DNA of 64,000 bases from Nocardia vulneris (GTDB taxonomy: Bacteria; Actinomycetota; Actinomycetes; Mycobacteriales; Mycobacteriaceae): positions 124,001 to 188,000 of the forward strand of contig NZ_BDCI01000003.1 in the NCBI RefSeq assembly GCF_001613425.1. The letters run 5' to 3'. Below the pieces are notes generated by a model. The model ran no database searches. It saw only the letters and a list, made by a program, of their open reading frames with translations, and had not been told where the DNA came from. How positions within the stretch are numbered: position 1 is the stretch's first letter; every line of letters starts with the position of its first letter. Of this stretch, positions 1 through 9,495 are shown piece by piece. Position numbers and translations under genes: made by a program.

Positions 1-1377
1 GCGGCCGCGATCGCCGACGGCACGGTCAGCTCGGTCGCCGCCGTCGGCGCCGCGCTCGATCGGATCGACGCCGCGCAGTCGACGCTCAACGCGTTCCGGA
101 TCGTGCGCCGTGCACGCGCGCTGGCCGAGGCCGCCGACGCCGACGCCCGGCTCGCGGCAGGCGAGCGACTGCCGCTGCTCGGCGTGCCGGTCGCGGTGAA
201 GGACGACACCGATATCGCAGGCGAGCCCACCGCGTTCGGTTGCGGCGGCGCCTTCCCGCCGAAAACCGAAGACGCCGAATCGGTTCGGCGGCTGCGCGCG
301 GCGGGTGCGGTGATCGTCGGCAAGACCAACACCTGCGAACTCGGCCAGCTGCCGTTCACCAGCGCCGCGGCCTTCGGCCACACCCGCAACCCGTGGGCCG
401 CCGACCGCACGCCCGGCGGGTCCTCCGGCGGTTCGGCCGCGGCTGTCGCGGCCGGATTGGTGCCCGCCGCACTGGGTTCCGACGGCGCGGGCTCCATCCG
501 CATCCCCGCCGCGTGGACCAATCTCGTCGGGATCAAACCGCAACGCGGCCGCATCTCCACCTGGCCGCACGCCGAAGCCTTCTACGGCCTCACCGTGAAC
601 GGGCCGCTGGCCCGGACCGTCGCCGACGCCGCACTGCTGCTCGACCTGGCCGCCGGACCGCATCCCGGCGACCGGCACACGCCCGCACCGATCTCGGCCA
701 CCGACGCCGTGGGACGCGATCCCGGGCGGCTACGCATCGCGCTTTCGCTGCGAATTCCGTTCACCGCCACCAGAACTACGCTCGACCCGCAGATCGCGGC
801 GGCGGTCCGCCGCGTCGGCGACACGTTGCGCACGCTCGGCCACACCGTCACCGTCGCCGATCTGCACTACGGACTGTTGATCGGCGCGTCCTTCCTACCC
901 CGTTCCATGGCCGGCATCCGCGCGGTGCACCAGAACATGCCCGGTGCCGAAGTGGACCCGCGCACGATCGCCAATACCCGCTTCGGCAGACTGCTCGACG
1001 GTCCGGCCCTGTTCGCGGCCCGCCAAGCAGAACCCTTGCTGCACAAGCGGATCGGCAGCTTCTTCCAGAACTACGACCTGGTTCTCGCCCCTACCACCGC
1101 AACCCCGCCACCGCACGCGCAAGACATCGACGGCATCGGCGTACACGCCACCAACAACCTGATCACCGCCGCCTGTCCCTACACCTGGCCGTGGAACGTC
1201 CTCGGCTGGCCGAGCGTGAACGTCCCCGCCGGCTTCACCGACGCCGGCCTCCCGGTCGGCGCTCAACTGATGGGCACCGCCGACACCGAACCCCTCCTGA
1301 TCTCCGTTGCCGCACAACTGGAATCGGAGCTGCACTGGGAACGTGCGCGACCTGAGCCCTGGTGGACCGCCGCCTGA
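1..1377 (+). CDS. Amidase signature family hydrolase (5' end cut by window)
   Basis: Hydrolyses an amide bond; the substrate cannot be told from sequence. The reading frame is open from base 1, so the true start lies upstream. With about 458 residues visible, little is missing for a family of roughly 460-500. The Ser-cisSer-Lys machinery is complete: Lys in VAVKDDTDIAG (codon at 199), the GGSSGGS glycine/serine loop (codons at about 415-433) and the nucleophile Ser in GAGSIRIPA (codon at 493). The family covers nicotinamidase-like, fatty-acid-amide and 6-aminohexanoate hydrolases, and GatA. No gatC/gatB neighbours are visible, so a catabolic amidase is likelier than tRNA amidotransferase. Confidence 0.9.
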   Translation, partial: AAAIADGTVSSVAAVGAALDRIDAAQSTLNAFRIVRRARALAEAADADARLAAGERLPLLGVPVAVKDDTDIAGEPTAFGCGGAFPPKTEDAESVRRLRAAGAVIVGKTNTCELGQLPFTSAAAFGHTRNPWAADRTPGGSSGGSAAAVAAGLVPAALGSDGAGSIRIPAAWTNLVGIKPQRGRISTWPHAEAFYGLTVNGPLARTVADAALLLDLAAGPHPGDRHTPAPISATDAVGRDPGRLRIALSLRIPFTATRTTLDPQIAAAVRRVGDTLRTLGHTVTVADLHYGLLIGASFLPRSMAGIRAVHQNMPGAEVDPRTIANTRFGRLLDGPALFAARQAEPLLHKRIGSFFQNYDLVLAPTTATPPPHAQDIDGIGVHATNNLITAACPYTWPWNVLGWPSVNVPAGFTDAGLPVGAQLMGTADTEPLLISVAAQLESELHWERARPEPWWTAA

Positions 1378-1545
1378 GCCTGAGGTAGCGCAGCCGGCCG
1401 AGATTCCGAGGCGTGTCGCACCGGTCGCATACTCGACTCCCGATATCGTGGAGCGTCTGTTACCGCGTTCAATCACCACACCGTGTTTCTCCGGGCATCG
1501 AGATGCCCGTCCTGCAAACAATCGTTGGATCAGGAGGAGCGGTAT

Positions 1546-2289
1546 ATGAAAGCGATATTCTCGGCCCGGGTGAGCGTCCTACCGCTGGCCCTCATAGCGT
1601 GTGTGGGCCTGCTCGCTATGGCGCCGGATGACGGGCAGACCGGCACCGGCAGCCGGCCGAATATCGCGCTGGTCGGCGACGACGATATGGAAAGCGACGA
1701 CGACTCGCCCGGCGCGAAAATCACCGACCAGCAGTTGCAAGCGCTCGGACTGTGCACCGCCGCCGAGGAAGCGGCCGAGCAGGGCCACGGCGCCACATGC
1801 GCGAGCAAGCGCGACATGAGTGCGCTCGCCCGATACAAAGCCATTCCGTTGCCGCTCGCCAGCGAGGCACGGCTCAGCCTCGCGACACCGTTCGAAATGA
1901 AGAGCGCGATGGGGGTCGATGAAGCAACTCGCGCAGCCATGTTCTCCGGACTCGCACCCGAGGACGCTGCCGAAGCCGCCGCGTTGGATGCGTGTGGCTT
2001 CTTCGCCGCCAAGGGCGGCGGCGTCTGCGACAAGTACCTCGACACAGATTGTGCGGCGCAGGAGAGCAATCGCGGCTTCTGCTTGATACGCGCGGGCTAC
2101 GGCATACCCGGACCACACGACGACGAGAACCTCTCGGCAGCCGATATGGCCGTGAAGGACGCGGCGGTGCACGCCTTGCGTGCCGCACGCAGTGCACGGG
2201 TCTCCGATTCGGTGCCGCTCGCCGTCGCCGCGGATAAAGCGGAGGCCGCCGCGGTGTTGCAGTGGCAGGCCGCCGGCTGGGCGATGTAG
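1546..2289 (+). CDS. Exported cysteine-containing protein, unknown function
   Basis: No family recognised. The start is set at ATG 1546 because AGGAGG-like bases lie just upstream (1532-1538) and a Sec signal peptide follows at once: a short basic stretch, then a hydrophobic core ending near residue 26 (LLAMA). An in-frame ATG at 1483 would bury the signal. The mature part is acidic and alanine-rich, with six cysteines spread over two clusters (about residues 80-95 and 150-190), which suggests disulfides in an exported protein. No membrane anchor or lipobox. It is followed by an oppositely oriented secreted phospholipase and a lysozyme, so the block looks like a group of exported proteins. 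No enzymatic motif seen. Confidence 0.7.
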   Translation: MKAIFSARVSVLPLALIACVGLLAMAPDDGQTGTGSRPNIALVGDDDMESDDDSPGAKITDQQLQALGLCTAAEEAAEQGHGATCASKRDMSALARYKAIPLPLASEARLSLATPFEMKSAMGVDEATRAAMFSGLAPEDAAEAAALDACGFFAAKGGGVCDKYLDTDCAAQESNRGFCLIRAGYGIPGPHDDENLSAADMAVKDAAVHALRAARSARVSDSVPLAVAADKAEAAAVLQWQAAGWAM

Positions 2290-2300
2290 TCGAGCGTCGC

Positions 2301-2786
2301 TCAATCCAGATGGGTGACGGTTACTGCAGCCCAGTAGATTTCGGCGGTGGCCTTGCAGGTTTGCAGGGCGGTGCCGGAGGTGCCGTAGGCGTAGATGCAG
2401 TTGGTGATCATGTCGGTGCGCAGGGCGGAGTTGCAGGCGGTGTAGTTGGTGCCTGCGGCGTCGGCGCGGTCGTAGCACATGTCGTGACGGGCGCAGGGGC
2501 CGCGGAAGTCGGCGGCGAAGTAGCTGTCGGGCGCGGAGGTGCAGTAATCGTGCCGGGCGACGGGTTTGAGTTTCGTGTTGTACACATAGTCGCTGGGCAC
2601 GCCGACGAAGGCCGACGCCATCGAACGCGACTGCGGGACAGGTTCGCCCGGGTACACCTTGGAGGCCGCTTCGGCGGCAGGGTCGATCGGGTATTCCGGG
2701 GTCGGGGTCGCGGCCGCGTAGCCGGAGGTCAGGAGCAGCGCGGCGGGAAAGGTCAGACAGACGAGAGCCACATCACGGATCCTCAT
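2301..2786 (-). CDS. Secreted prokaryotic phospholipase A2
   Basis: Predicted to release fatty acid from the sn-2 position of phospholipids outside the cell. The N-terminus is a Sec signal peptide (hydrophobic residues 7-25, likely cleavage after AAA). The mature domain has the signature of bacterial and fungal secreted PLA2: RHDYCT near residue 80, ADFRGPC near 93-98 (calcium-site region) and the catalytic pair His101-Asp102 in CARHDMCYD, followed by paired cysteines at about 104, 118, 130 and 145. The length, 161 residues, is typical of the Streptomyces violaceoruber type. It is convergent with the preceding gene and divergent from the GH25 lysozyme. Family assignment is firm; a role in nutrition, defence or virulence is open. 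Confidence 0.88.
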   Translation of the reverse strand: MRIRDVALVCLTFPAALLLTSGYAAATPTPEYPIDPAAEAASKVYPGEPVPQSRSMASAFVGVPSDYVYNTKLKPVARHDYCTSAPDSYFAADFRGPCARHDMCYDRADAAGTNYTACNSALRTDMITNCIYAYGTSGTALQTCKATAEIYWAAVTVTHLD

Positions 2787-3100
2787 GCCGAATACCTGAC
2801 ACCGCGCGCGTTGCCGGAGCCGACCGATTCGACCAATGGCGCGTTAACCGCACCTTAAATACCTTTCGCGCGACGGTAATTTCGCGGCCCCTTATCCGAA
2901 ACCAGGCCAAGCGCACGACAATTCACCGATTACGGGCAATTCGGAGAAATTCCGTGCCGCCCCCAGATTCGTTCCAGTCGCCCTCTATCGGCCCGGCTTA
3001 GCGTCACGACCGCCTCCACGATTGCGGGCCACCGCAAACGTATTCGGGCGAGGCCCGCGCCACCTCCATGTCGAATCGGTGAACTACAGAGGGGATATCG
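2787..3100. promoter_or_regulatory. Divergent intergenic region between phospholipase A2 and GH25 genes
   Basis: 314 bp with no convincing gene. It is less GC-rich than its neighbours near 2850-2960 and must hold the promoters of both flanking exported-enzyme genes. I looked for a ydaO-type c-di-AMP riboswitch, common upstream of actinobacterial wall hydrolases, and did not see its conserved core. The lysozyme ribosome binding site (AGAGGGG, 3088-3094) lies at the right end. Confidence 0.5.
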
Positions 3101-3916
3101 GTGAATCTCAACAGAAGACGCACACTGTCAGCCGCCTTGTTCGTGGGCCTGGCCACCCTGCTCGTGATCGCCCCGGCCACCGCGGACCCGGCGCCGACCG
3201 AACAGGGCGACGACCACACGCTGGGCTCGCAGATCGTGGTGCACGAAGGCGCCGGCGCCGGGGATCCCAGCCAGGAGCGTTCCCTGTCCGCCGGATCGGT
3301 GGAAGGCATCGACGTTTCCCGCTACCAAGGCGACGTCGACTGGAAAAGCTATTGGGACAACGGGGTTCGCTTCGCCTATATCAAGGCGAGCGAAAGCACC
3401 AACGTCACCAACCCCTACTTCGCCGCCCAGTACAACGGATCGTACAAGCAGGGTTTGATCCGCGGCGCATATCATTTCGCCATTCCGAGCAGCTTGAGCG
3501 GAGCGAGCCAGGCGGACTACTTCATCGCGCACGGCGGCGGCTGGTCGCGTGACGGCAAGACGCTGCCGGGCGCGCTCGACCTCGAATACAACCCGTACGA
3601 CAAGAACAACCAGTGCTACAGCAAGTCGCAGAGCGCGATGGCGTCCTGGATCCACGACTTCAGCAATCGGTATCACGGCACCACCGGACGCTGGCCGGTG
3701 ATCTACACCTCCACCAGCTGGTGGAGCCTTTGCGTCGGCACCGCAGGCGATTTCAGCGCGGACAGCCCGCTGTGGGTGGCCCGCTACAACTCGACCGTGG
3801 GCGCGCTGCCGTTCAATTGGCGGGTGTACAGCTTCTGGCAGTACACCTCGACCCCGCTGGACAAGAATCGCTTCAACGGCGATCTGTCCCAGTTGCAGGC
3901 GATCGCCAACGGCTGA
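3101..3916 (+). CDS. Secreted GH25 family lysozyme (N-acetylmuramidase)
   Basis: Cleaves the beta-1,4 bond between MurNAc and GlcNAc in peptidoglycan. The GTG start at 3101 follows AGAGGGG. A signal peptide spans residues 1-28 (cleavage after APATA). The GH25 barrel starts at GIDVSRYQ (Asp71) and carries the catalytic Asp160-x-Glu162 in GALDLEY. The rest matches the Chalaropsis-type muramidase: AYIKASES, GAYHF, WPVIYTS and the closing WQYTS. No extra wall-binding domain is present. Convergent with era, whose stop is only 6 bp away. It could serve wall turnover or attack competitors, and lies divergent from a secreted phospholipase. Confidence 0.92.
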   Translation: MNLNRRRTLSAALFVGLATLLVIAPATADPAPTEQGDDHTLGSQIVVHEGAGAGDPSQERSLSAGSVEGIDVSRYQGDVDWKSYWDNGVRFAYIKASESTNVTNPYFAAQYNGSYKQGLIRGAYHFAIPSSLSGASQADYFIAHGGGWSRDGKTLPGALDLEYNPYDKNNQCYSKSQSAMASWIHDFSNRYHGTTGRWPVIYTSTSWWSLCVGTAGDFSADSPLWVARYNSTVGALPFNWRVYSFWQYTSTPLDKNRFNGDLSQLQAIANG

Positions 3917-3922
3917 TCGAAC

Positions 3923-4834
3923 CTAGAACCCCAAGCGGCCCAGCTGTTTCGGGTCGCGCTGCCAATCCTTGGCGACCTTCACATGCAGGTTGAGATAGAT
4001 CCGGGTGCCGAGGATGTGCTCGATCTGCTTGCGCGCGTTGGTGCCGACTTCCTTGAGCCGAGCCCCGCCCTTGCCGATGATGATCGACTTCTGGCTGGGG
4101 CGTTCGACATAGAGGATCGCGTGCACGTCGAGCATGTCCTCGCGCTCCTCGTACGGCAGGACCTCCTCGATCACCACGGCGAGCGAGTGCGGTAGCTCGT
4201 CGCGGACGCCCTCGAGCGCCGCCTCGCGGATGAGCTCGGCCATGAGGGTTTCCTCCGGCTCGTCGGTGAGCTCGCCGTCGGGGTAGAACGCCGGTCCCTC
4301 CGGCATTTTCGCGGCGATGACGTCGACGAGCACCTCTACCTGCTCGTTCTTCACCGCCGACACGGGCACCACATCGGCGTCCGGGCCGAGCAGTTGCGAG
4401 AGCGCGAGCAGTTGCTCGGCGATCTGGTCCCGGCCCACCTTGTCGATCTTGGTGACGACGCCGAGCACGGTCGTCTTCGGCGCCATCTGCTTGATCTGCT
4501 GCACGATCCAGCGGTCGCCCGGGCCGATCTTCTCGTCCGCGGGCACGCAGAGCGCGATCACGTCGACTTCCGAATACGTATCGCGCACAAGGTCGTTCAA
4601 CCGCTGACCGAGCAGGGTGCGGGGCCGGTGCAAGCCCGGCGTGTCGACCAGGATCAGTTGCGCGTGGTCGCGGTGCACGATGCCGCGGATGGTGTGCCGG
4701 GTGGTCTGCGGCCGCGACGAGGTGATCGCGATCTTCTGCCCGACCAGCGCATTGGTCAGGGTCGACTTGCCGGTGTTCGGCCTGCCGACGAAACAGACGA
4801 AGCCGGAACGGAATTCGCCCTTGGCGTCAGCCAC
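3923..4834 (-). CDS. era: GTPase Era, 30S ribosome assembly factor
   Basis: Binds the 3' end of 16S rRNA and helps 30S maturation. The start is taken at GTG 4834, giving 303 residues, the normal Era length. An upstream ATG (4966) would add a low-complexity segment overlapping the preceding gene. G1 is GRPNTGKST (residues 17-25), G3 is DTPGLH, and G4 reads TKID rather than NKxD. The C-terminal KH domain has IIIGKGGARLKE for 16S rRNA binding. Its start overlaps the stop of the upstream deaminase-like gene by 8 bp, which suggests translational coupling in the phoH-ybeY-CorC-deaminase-era run. Confidence 0.95.
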   Translation of the reverse strand: MADAKGEFRSGFVCFVGRPNTGKSTLTNALVGQKIAITSSRPQTTRHTIRGIVHRDHAQLILVDTPGLHRPRTLLGQRLNDLVRDTYSEVDVIALCVPADEKIGPGDRWIVQQIKQMAPKTTVLGVVTKIDKVGRDQIAEQLLALSQLLGPDADVVPVSAVKNEQVEVLVDVIAAKMPEGPAFYPDGELTDEPEETLMAELIREAALEGVRDELPHSLAVVIEEVLPYEEREDMLDVHAILYVERPSQKSIIIGKGGARLKEVGTNARKQIEHILGTRIYLNLHVKVAKDWQRDPKQLGRLGF

Positions 4835-5207
4835 CGCGCACCTCGCCGGCGGGCTGGGCATCGACCGCGAGTTCGGCGTCGTCGACGATCTCGAAGACGG
4901 CGCCGTCCCGATCGGTGAAGATGATCTTGGCGTCCGGCGACACCTCACGGACCGCGGTGACGCCATAGTCGGACAACCGACCGCTGACCACCACGGCGGC
5001 CTCGAAACCCTCTGCGCCGCTGGAGATCGCGGCCGCGACCGCGGCCTGGAGCGCGGTCAGGCGCAACGCCGTCAGGCCCACCTCGCCCGCCGCGTAGGTG
5101 CGGCCGTCGGTGTCCCGGATCGCCGCACCGCTGGCGCCGCCGGTGCGCCCCATGGCACCGCGCGCCAGGACGAGCAGCTTGTTGTCCTCGGGATCCAGTT
5201 CGGTCAT
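4827..5207 (-). CDS. Cytidine deaminase-fold protein lacking zinc ligands
   Basis: A 126-residue protein in the slot held by Rv2365c in M. tuberculosis. The profile is that of the cytidine deaminase fold ([18 protein letters not shown], then [14 protein letters not shown] helices and a VVVSGRLSD strand). The zinc-binding H/C-A-E and PCxxC motifs are absent, and the protein has no cysteine at all, so catalysis is not expected. It overlaps the CorC-like gene by 4 bp (ATGA) and era by 8 bp. The role is unknown; strict linkage to era suggests a link to ribosome maturation (inference). Confidence 0.8.
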   Translation of the reverse strand: MTELDPEDNKLLVLARGAMGRTGGASGAAIRDTDGRTYAAGEVGLTALRLTALQAAVAAAISSGAEGFEAAVVVSGRLSDYGVTAVREVSPDAKIIFTDRDGAVFEIVDDAELAVDAQPAGEVRGG

Positions 5208-6565
5208 TCGGAATCTCCGTCCTCATGTCGACCGGCCGGGGTGTCCCGATCCGATCCGTTGCCCTTGCGTTTGCCGTTCGACTTCTCGTCGCCGTCCGCG
5301 TTCTGCGATGTGTCCGTCGCCTTGCGCACCACCACGGTGTGCACCCGCACCCGTCCGCGGGTATCGGCGCCGCCCTCGCCGCGCAGCACCAACCCGTGCA
5401 CCACGACCTTGGACCCGGGCAACGGCACGCGGCCGAGCTCGTGCGCCAGCAAACCGCCGACGGTGTCGACGTCCTCGTCCTCGATATCCAGTCCGTACAA
5501 CTCGCCGAGGTCCTCGACCGGCAGCCGCGCGGACACGCGATAGCGGCCGTCCCCCAGGTCTTCGATGGGCGGCGTCTCGTCGGTGTCGTATTCGTCGGCG
5601 ATCTCGCCCACGATCTCCTCGAGCACGTCCTCGATCGTCACCAGACCGGCGATGCCGCCGTATTCGTCGACCAGCAGCGCCATATGGTTACGCCTGCGCT
5701 GCATTTCGTCGAGCAGGCTGTCCAGCGGCTTGGAGTCCGGCATGAACACCGCGGGCCGCATCACCTCGCGCACCAGCACCTTGCGACCCCGTTCCGCATA
5801 CGGCACAAGGTCTTTCAGGTAGACGACGCCGAGAATGTCGTCGACGTTCTCACCGATCACCGGAATCCGGGAGTGCCCCGAACGGACCGCGAGCGACATC
5901 GCTTGCGCCGCAGTCTTGTCCGCCTCGATCCACACCATCTCGGTGCGCGGCACCATCACCGCACGAGCTGCCGTGTCGCCGAGTTCGAAGACCGACTGGA
6001 TCATCCGGCGTTCGTCGTCGGCCACCACGCCGCGCTCGCTGGCCATCTCGACCACCTCGCGCAGTTCGATCTCGGACGCGAAGGGGCCGTTGCGAAATCC
6101 CTTACCGGGGGTGATCGCGTTACCGAGCAGGATGAGCAGCCGGCTGAGCGGGCCGAGCAGCGCGCCGATGAACTGCAGCGGCAGCGCCGACGCCAACGCG
6201 ATCGAGTAGGCGTGCTGGCGGCCGAGGGTACGCGGCCCCACCCCGATCACCACATACGACACCAGCACCATGACGATCGCGGTGACCAGCAGCGCCCAGT
6301 CGTCGGCCCAGTCCGCTAGCAGCCCGGCGGCGAGCAGCACGGTGGCGCCGATCTCGCACAGAATGCGCAGCAGCACCATGAGATTCACGTAGCGGGCGCG
6401 ATCGGCGACGATGCGGCTGAGCCGCACCGCGCCGGGCCGATCGGCCCGCACCATGTCGTCGACCCGCGCCGGGGAGATGGTGTTCAGCGCCGAATCGACG
6501 CCCGCGAACACGCCGCCCACCGGGACGAGCAGGACGGCGAGCAGGATCAGGGTCAGCGAATTCAC
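5204..6565 (-). CDS. CNNM/CorC (HlyC) family membrane protein with CBS pair
   Basis: A 453-residue integral membrane protein of the hemolysin C/CorC group, linked to magnesium or other divalent cation transport or its control. The DUF21/CNNM transmembrane region covers about residues 1-185 with several hydrophobic helices. It is followed by a tandem CBS pair (about 205-330, with RSGHSRIPV and [24 protein letters not shown]) and a CorC_HlyC C-terminal domain (about 345-425). The last 35 residues are charged and disordered. It overlaps ybeY by 4 bp and the next gene by 4 bp, so it belongs to the same transcript. Orthologous position to Rv2366c. Confidence 0.9.
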   Translation of the reverse strand: MNSLTLILLAVLLVPVGGVFAGVDSALNTISPARVDDMVRADRPGAVRLSRIVADRARYVNLMVLLRILCEIGATVLLAAGLLADWADDWALLVTAIVMVLVSYVVIGVGPRTLGRQHAYSIALASALPLQFIGALLGPLSRLLILLGNAITPGKGFRNGPFASEIELREVVEMASERGVVADDERRMIQSVFELGDTAARAVMVPRTEMVWIEADKTAAQAMSLAVRSGHSRIPVIGENVDDILGVVYLKDLVPYAERGRKVLVREVMRPAVFMPDSKPLDSLLDEMQRRRNHMALLVDEYGGIAGLVTIEDVLEEIVGEIADEYDTDETPPIEDLGDGRYRVSARLPVEDLGELYGLDIEDEDVDTVGGLLAHELGRVPLPGSKVVVHGLVLRGEGGADTRGRVRVHTVVVRKATDTSQNADGDEKSNGKRKGNGSDRDTPAGRHEDGDSE

Positions 6566-7116
6566 GCGGGTCCCAGTGCGTCACCCGGTGTGGTGAAGCC
6601 CGCCTTCCCCAGCAGCCTGGCGTCCCGGGCGGCGAGTTCGGCGCGCCGCTGCGCTTCGCGCAGGCTCTCGTACCACTCCTCGAGCAGCCGGGCCTGCAGC
6701 GCGAACATTTCCTTCTCCTCTTCCGGCTCGGCGTGGTCGTAGCCGAGCAGGTGGAGTACGCCGTGCACCGTGAGCAGCGCGAGTTCGTTGTCCAGCGAGT
6801 GTCCGGCCTTGCGGGCCTGGCCCGCCGCGAACTCGGGGCACAGCACGATGTCGCCGAGCATGGACGGACCGGGCTCGGGGCTGTCCGGGCGCCCGCCCGG
6901 CTCGAGCTCGTCCATCGGGAAGGACATCACGTCGGTGGGCCCGGGCAGGTCCATCCAGCGCATGTGCAGGTCGGCCATGGTGTCGAGATCGACGAGCACC
7001 ATGGACAGTTCCGCGGCCGGGTGCACGTCCATCCGGGTGATCACGAAGCGCGCGACACTGACCAGATCTTCTTCGGGTACGTCGATACCCGACTCGTTGG
7101 CGATCTCGATGCTCAC
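6562..7116 (-). CDS. ybeY: Endoribonuclease YbeY, 16S rRNA maturation
   Basis: A zinc-dependent single-strand endoribonuclease involved in 16S rRNA 3'-end processing and ribosome quality control. The diagnostic [11 protein letters not shown] motif supplies the three zinc-binding histidines, preceded by DVMSFPMDE. Length is 184 residues, slightly long because of a C-terminal tail rich in Ala and Arg. It lies between phoH (75 bp upstream) and the CorC-like gene (4 bp overlap). Linkage with phoH and era is conserved across actinobacteria. Confidence 0.95.
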   Translation of the reverse strand: MSIEIANESGIDVPEEDLVSVARFVITRMDVHPAAELSMVLVDLDTMADLHMRWMDLPGPTDVMSFPMDELEPGGRPDSPEPGPSMLGDIVLCPEFAAGQARKAGHSLDNELALLTVHGVLHLLGYDHAEPEEEKEMFALQARLLEEWYESLREAQRRAELAARDARLLGKAGFTTPGDALGPA

Positions 7117-7190
7117 CCGGTCAGCCTAATGCCGCAGGTCGACACCCGATGCCGTTGGGTGTCGACCGAACGACCGACATGCGGCGCATC

Positions 7191-8300
7191 TCAGCGCCGA
7201 TCGCCTCGACTCGCCGCTCTGCGCTGTGCTCGGTTACCCGGATAGTGCGGGCCGACCTGCGGCCTGGCCTCCGCCTCGGCCCGGTCGTAGGCATCGACGA
7301 TGTCCGCGACCAGCCGGTGCCGCACCACGTCGCTGCTGGTGAGTTGCGCGAAGTGGATGTCCTCGATATCGGTGAGGATCTCGCTGGCCGCCCGCAGCCC
7401 GGAGCGGGCGCCGGTGGGCAGGTCGACCTGGCTGACGTCACCGGTCACCACGATCTTCGAGCCGAACCCGAGCCGGGTGAGGAACATCTTCATCTGCTCG
7501 GCCGTGGTGTTCTGCGCCTCGTCGAGCACGATGAACGAATCGTTCAGCGTGCGACCACGCATGTACGCCAGCGGCGCGACCTCGATCACGCCGGCCGCCA
7601 TCAGCTTCGGAATGGCCTCGGGATCCATCATGTCGTGCAGCGCGTCGTAGAGCGGGCGCAGGTACGGATCGATCTTCTCGTTCAGCGTGCCCGGCAGGAA
7701 GCCGAGCCGCTCCCCCGCTTCCACCGCGGGACGGGTGAGGATGATCCTGGTGACCTGCTTGGTCTGCAGCGCCTGCACGGCCTTCGCCATCGCCAGATAC
7801 GTCTTACCGGTACCGGCCGGACCGATGCCGAACACGATGGTGTTGGCGTCGATCGCGTCGACATAGCGCTTCTGGTTCAGGGTCTTGGGCCGGACGGTCT
7901 TGCCGCGCCGGGACAGGATGTCCAGACTGAGCACCTCGGCCGGGGACTCCGAAGAGCCTTCCGTGAGCATCGAAACGGTGTGTCGCACCGCCTCCGGGGT
8001 CACCACTCGGTTCCGGCCCGTGAGCGCGACGAGCTGTTCGATCACTCGCTCGGCGAGCGCGACGTCGGCCGCTTTGCCGGTCAGGGTGACGGAATTGCCA
8101 CGGACATGGATGTCCGCGTCGAGCAACTCTTCGAGTTCACGCAGATTCTGGTCGGCCGAACCGAGGAACGGGAACACGGATTCGGGAGCGAGTTCGATAC
8201 TGGAACGCACGGTACGTGCTGCGGGCCCCGAGCCGCTGTCTTCGGCACCGATTCCGGCTGCGGAGGTTGTCGGGTCGCCGATCTCGCCTTGTGTTCTCAA
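7191..8300 (-). CDS. phoH: PhoH family ATPase
   Basis: Cytoplasmic P-loop ATPase of the PhoH-like group, implicated in RNA metabolism. An N-terminal KH-like region lies at about residues 40-95. The Walker A motif GIGPAGTGKTYLA is at 158-170 and the Walker B motif FIVLDEAQNT at 256-265; the arginine-rich C-terminus (NRAQRRAA) is usual. The start is uncertain: TTG 8300 gives 369 residues, but an in-frame GTG at 8210 would match shorter orthologues, and neither has a clear ribosome binding site. First gene of the phoH-ybeY-CorC-deaminase-era run. Confidence 0.93.
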   Translation of the reverse strand: MRTQGEIGDPTTSAAGIGAEDSGSGPAARTVRSSIELAPESVFPFLGSADQNLRELEELLDADIHVRGNSVTLTGKAADVALAERVIEQLVALTGRNRVVTPEAVRHTVSMLTEGSSESPAEVLSLDILSRRGKTVRPKTLNQKRYVDAIDANTIVFGIGPAGTGKTYLAMAKAVQALQTKQVTRIILTRPAVEAGERLGFLPGTLNEKIDPYLRPLYDALHDMMDPEAIPKLMAAGVIEVAPLAYMRGRTLNDSFIVLDEAQNTTAEQMKMFLTRLGFGSKIVVTGDVSQVDLPTGARSGLRAASEILTDIEDIHFAQLTSSDVVRHRLVADIVDAYDRAEAEARPQVGPHYPGNRAQRRAASRGDRR

Positions 8301-8411
8301 AAGTGGCTATAGCCTGCTTTCCGGTCTCGACGTGCTGCTGTGTTGAGGAAAGTTTAACGCGCCCCACCGACACCGCCCAGTGAATAAGCCGCTAACGGAA
8401 GGACCAGGTGA

Positions 8412-9356
8412 TCACGGGATTCCCCGTCGCCGCTGCGCCCAATCCTCGGTGAAATCACGAAACCGTCGCGCCGCGCCCGAGGCCGGTGTCGCGGCCGACC
8501 ACACCAACCCCACCTCCCGGGTCGCGCCGGCGTCCGCGAGCGGGATCAGCACCGGGCCGGCCAGACGCGCCTCCGCCTTCGCCCCGGCCACCCGCGGCGC
8601 GTTCGCCGGGCCCGGATCCTCCTCGGGCAGCACCCCGACCCCGAGACCCGCGGCGACCAGGCCCGCGACCGTCACCAGGTCGCTGGCCTCGAACGAGATC
8701 CGCGGGCGCAGGTCGGCGGCGGCGCTCAACTGGTCGACGATGCGGCGCATACCGTAACCGGGATGCATGGTGATGAAGTCTTCGTCCGAGACCTCGTCCA
8801 GGCGCACCTGCCTGCGGCCCACGAGCCGGTGGTCGGCGGGCACGGCCAGCGCGAGCCGCTGCCGCAGCAGCCCGCGCCAGCCGATGCCGGACATGGTCGG
8901 GCGGGGCGAGACGATGCCGAGATCCGAAGTCCCGCTGAGGACATCGTCGTTCACCATTTCCGCCGCCCCCTGTCGCAGCGCGAAAGTTATTCGGGCCGAA
9001 CCACGCCGAAATTCGCCGACCAGTTGCGGCACCAGCCAGCCGCCGAAGGAATGCAGAAAAGACAGGCGCACAACACCATTGGCAGGACTGTTCAAATCGG
9101 CGATGGACTTGGCCGCGGTGTCGAGTTCGGCTTGCGCGCGCCGGGCCTGCTCGTAATAGATCCGGCCGAACTCGTTGAGCACGATGCGTTTGCCCCGGCG
9201 ATCGAAGAGTTCGACGCCGAGCCGGCGTTCCAGCCGGCCGAGCATGCGCGACAGGGTCGGCTGCGTGAGGTGCAGGCGTTCGGCCGCCGCGCCGACCCGT
9301 TCCAGTTCGGCGAGCGTGATGAACCATTCCAGATCCTCGCCCAGCATCTGCCACAC
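8412..9356 (-). CDS. LysR family transcriptional regulator
   Basis: Classic LysR layout in 314 residues: an N-terminal winged helix-turn-helix (about 8-67, with LAELERVGAAAERLHLTQPT and LSRMLGRLERRLGVELFDR) and a periplasmic-binding-like effector domain (about 90-300). It is divergent from an MFS exporter gene with 139 bp between the starts, the usual arrangement for LysR autoregulation and control of the neighbour. The effector is unknown. Start GTG 9356; ATG 9347 is also possible and would not affect the HTH. Confidence 0.92.
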   Translation of the reverse strand: MWQMLGEDLEWFITLAELERVGAAAERLHLTQPTLSRMLGRLERRLGVELFDRRGKRIVLNEFGRIYYEQARRAQAELDTAAKSIADLNSPANGVVRLSFLHSFGGWLVPQLVGEFRRGSARITFALRQGAAEMVNDDVLSGTSDLGIVSPRPTMSGIGWRGLLRQRLALAVPADHRLVGRRQVRLDEVSDEDFITMHPGYGMRRIVDQLSAAADLRPRISFEASDLVTVAGLVAAGLGVGVLPEEDPGPANAPRVAGAKAEARLAGPVLIPLADAGATREVGLVWSAATPASGAARRFRDFTEDWAQRRRGIP

Positions 9357-9495
9357 CTTCCCGGGTGATGAGTGTCACATCCTGTCGCAGGACCGCTACC
9401 TGCACAAAGCGCCCTCGCTATATGCACTGGACGCATGAACTCCACCATTATTATTCATTTCCCTTCGGAAAGGTCGAGGGGCGATCCTGAAACCC
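9357..9495. promoter_or_regulatory. Shared LysR/MFS divergent promoter region
   Basis: A 139 bp gap between divergent starts, with an AT-rich island near 9447-9463 (CATTATTATTCATTT) that stands out in this GC-rich sequence. This is the likely site of the LysR operator and both promoters. The MFS gene has GAGGGG at 9476-9481, rather far (about 14 bp) from its ATG. Confidence 0.5.

Noticed and set aside
2787..3100. c-di-AMP (ydaO) riboswitch before the GH25 gene
   Set aside because: The conserved core motifs of that riboswitch are not present.
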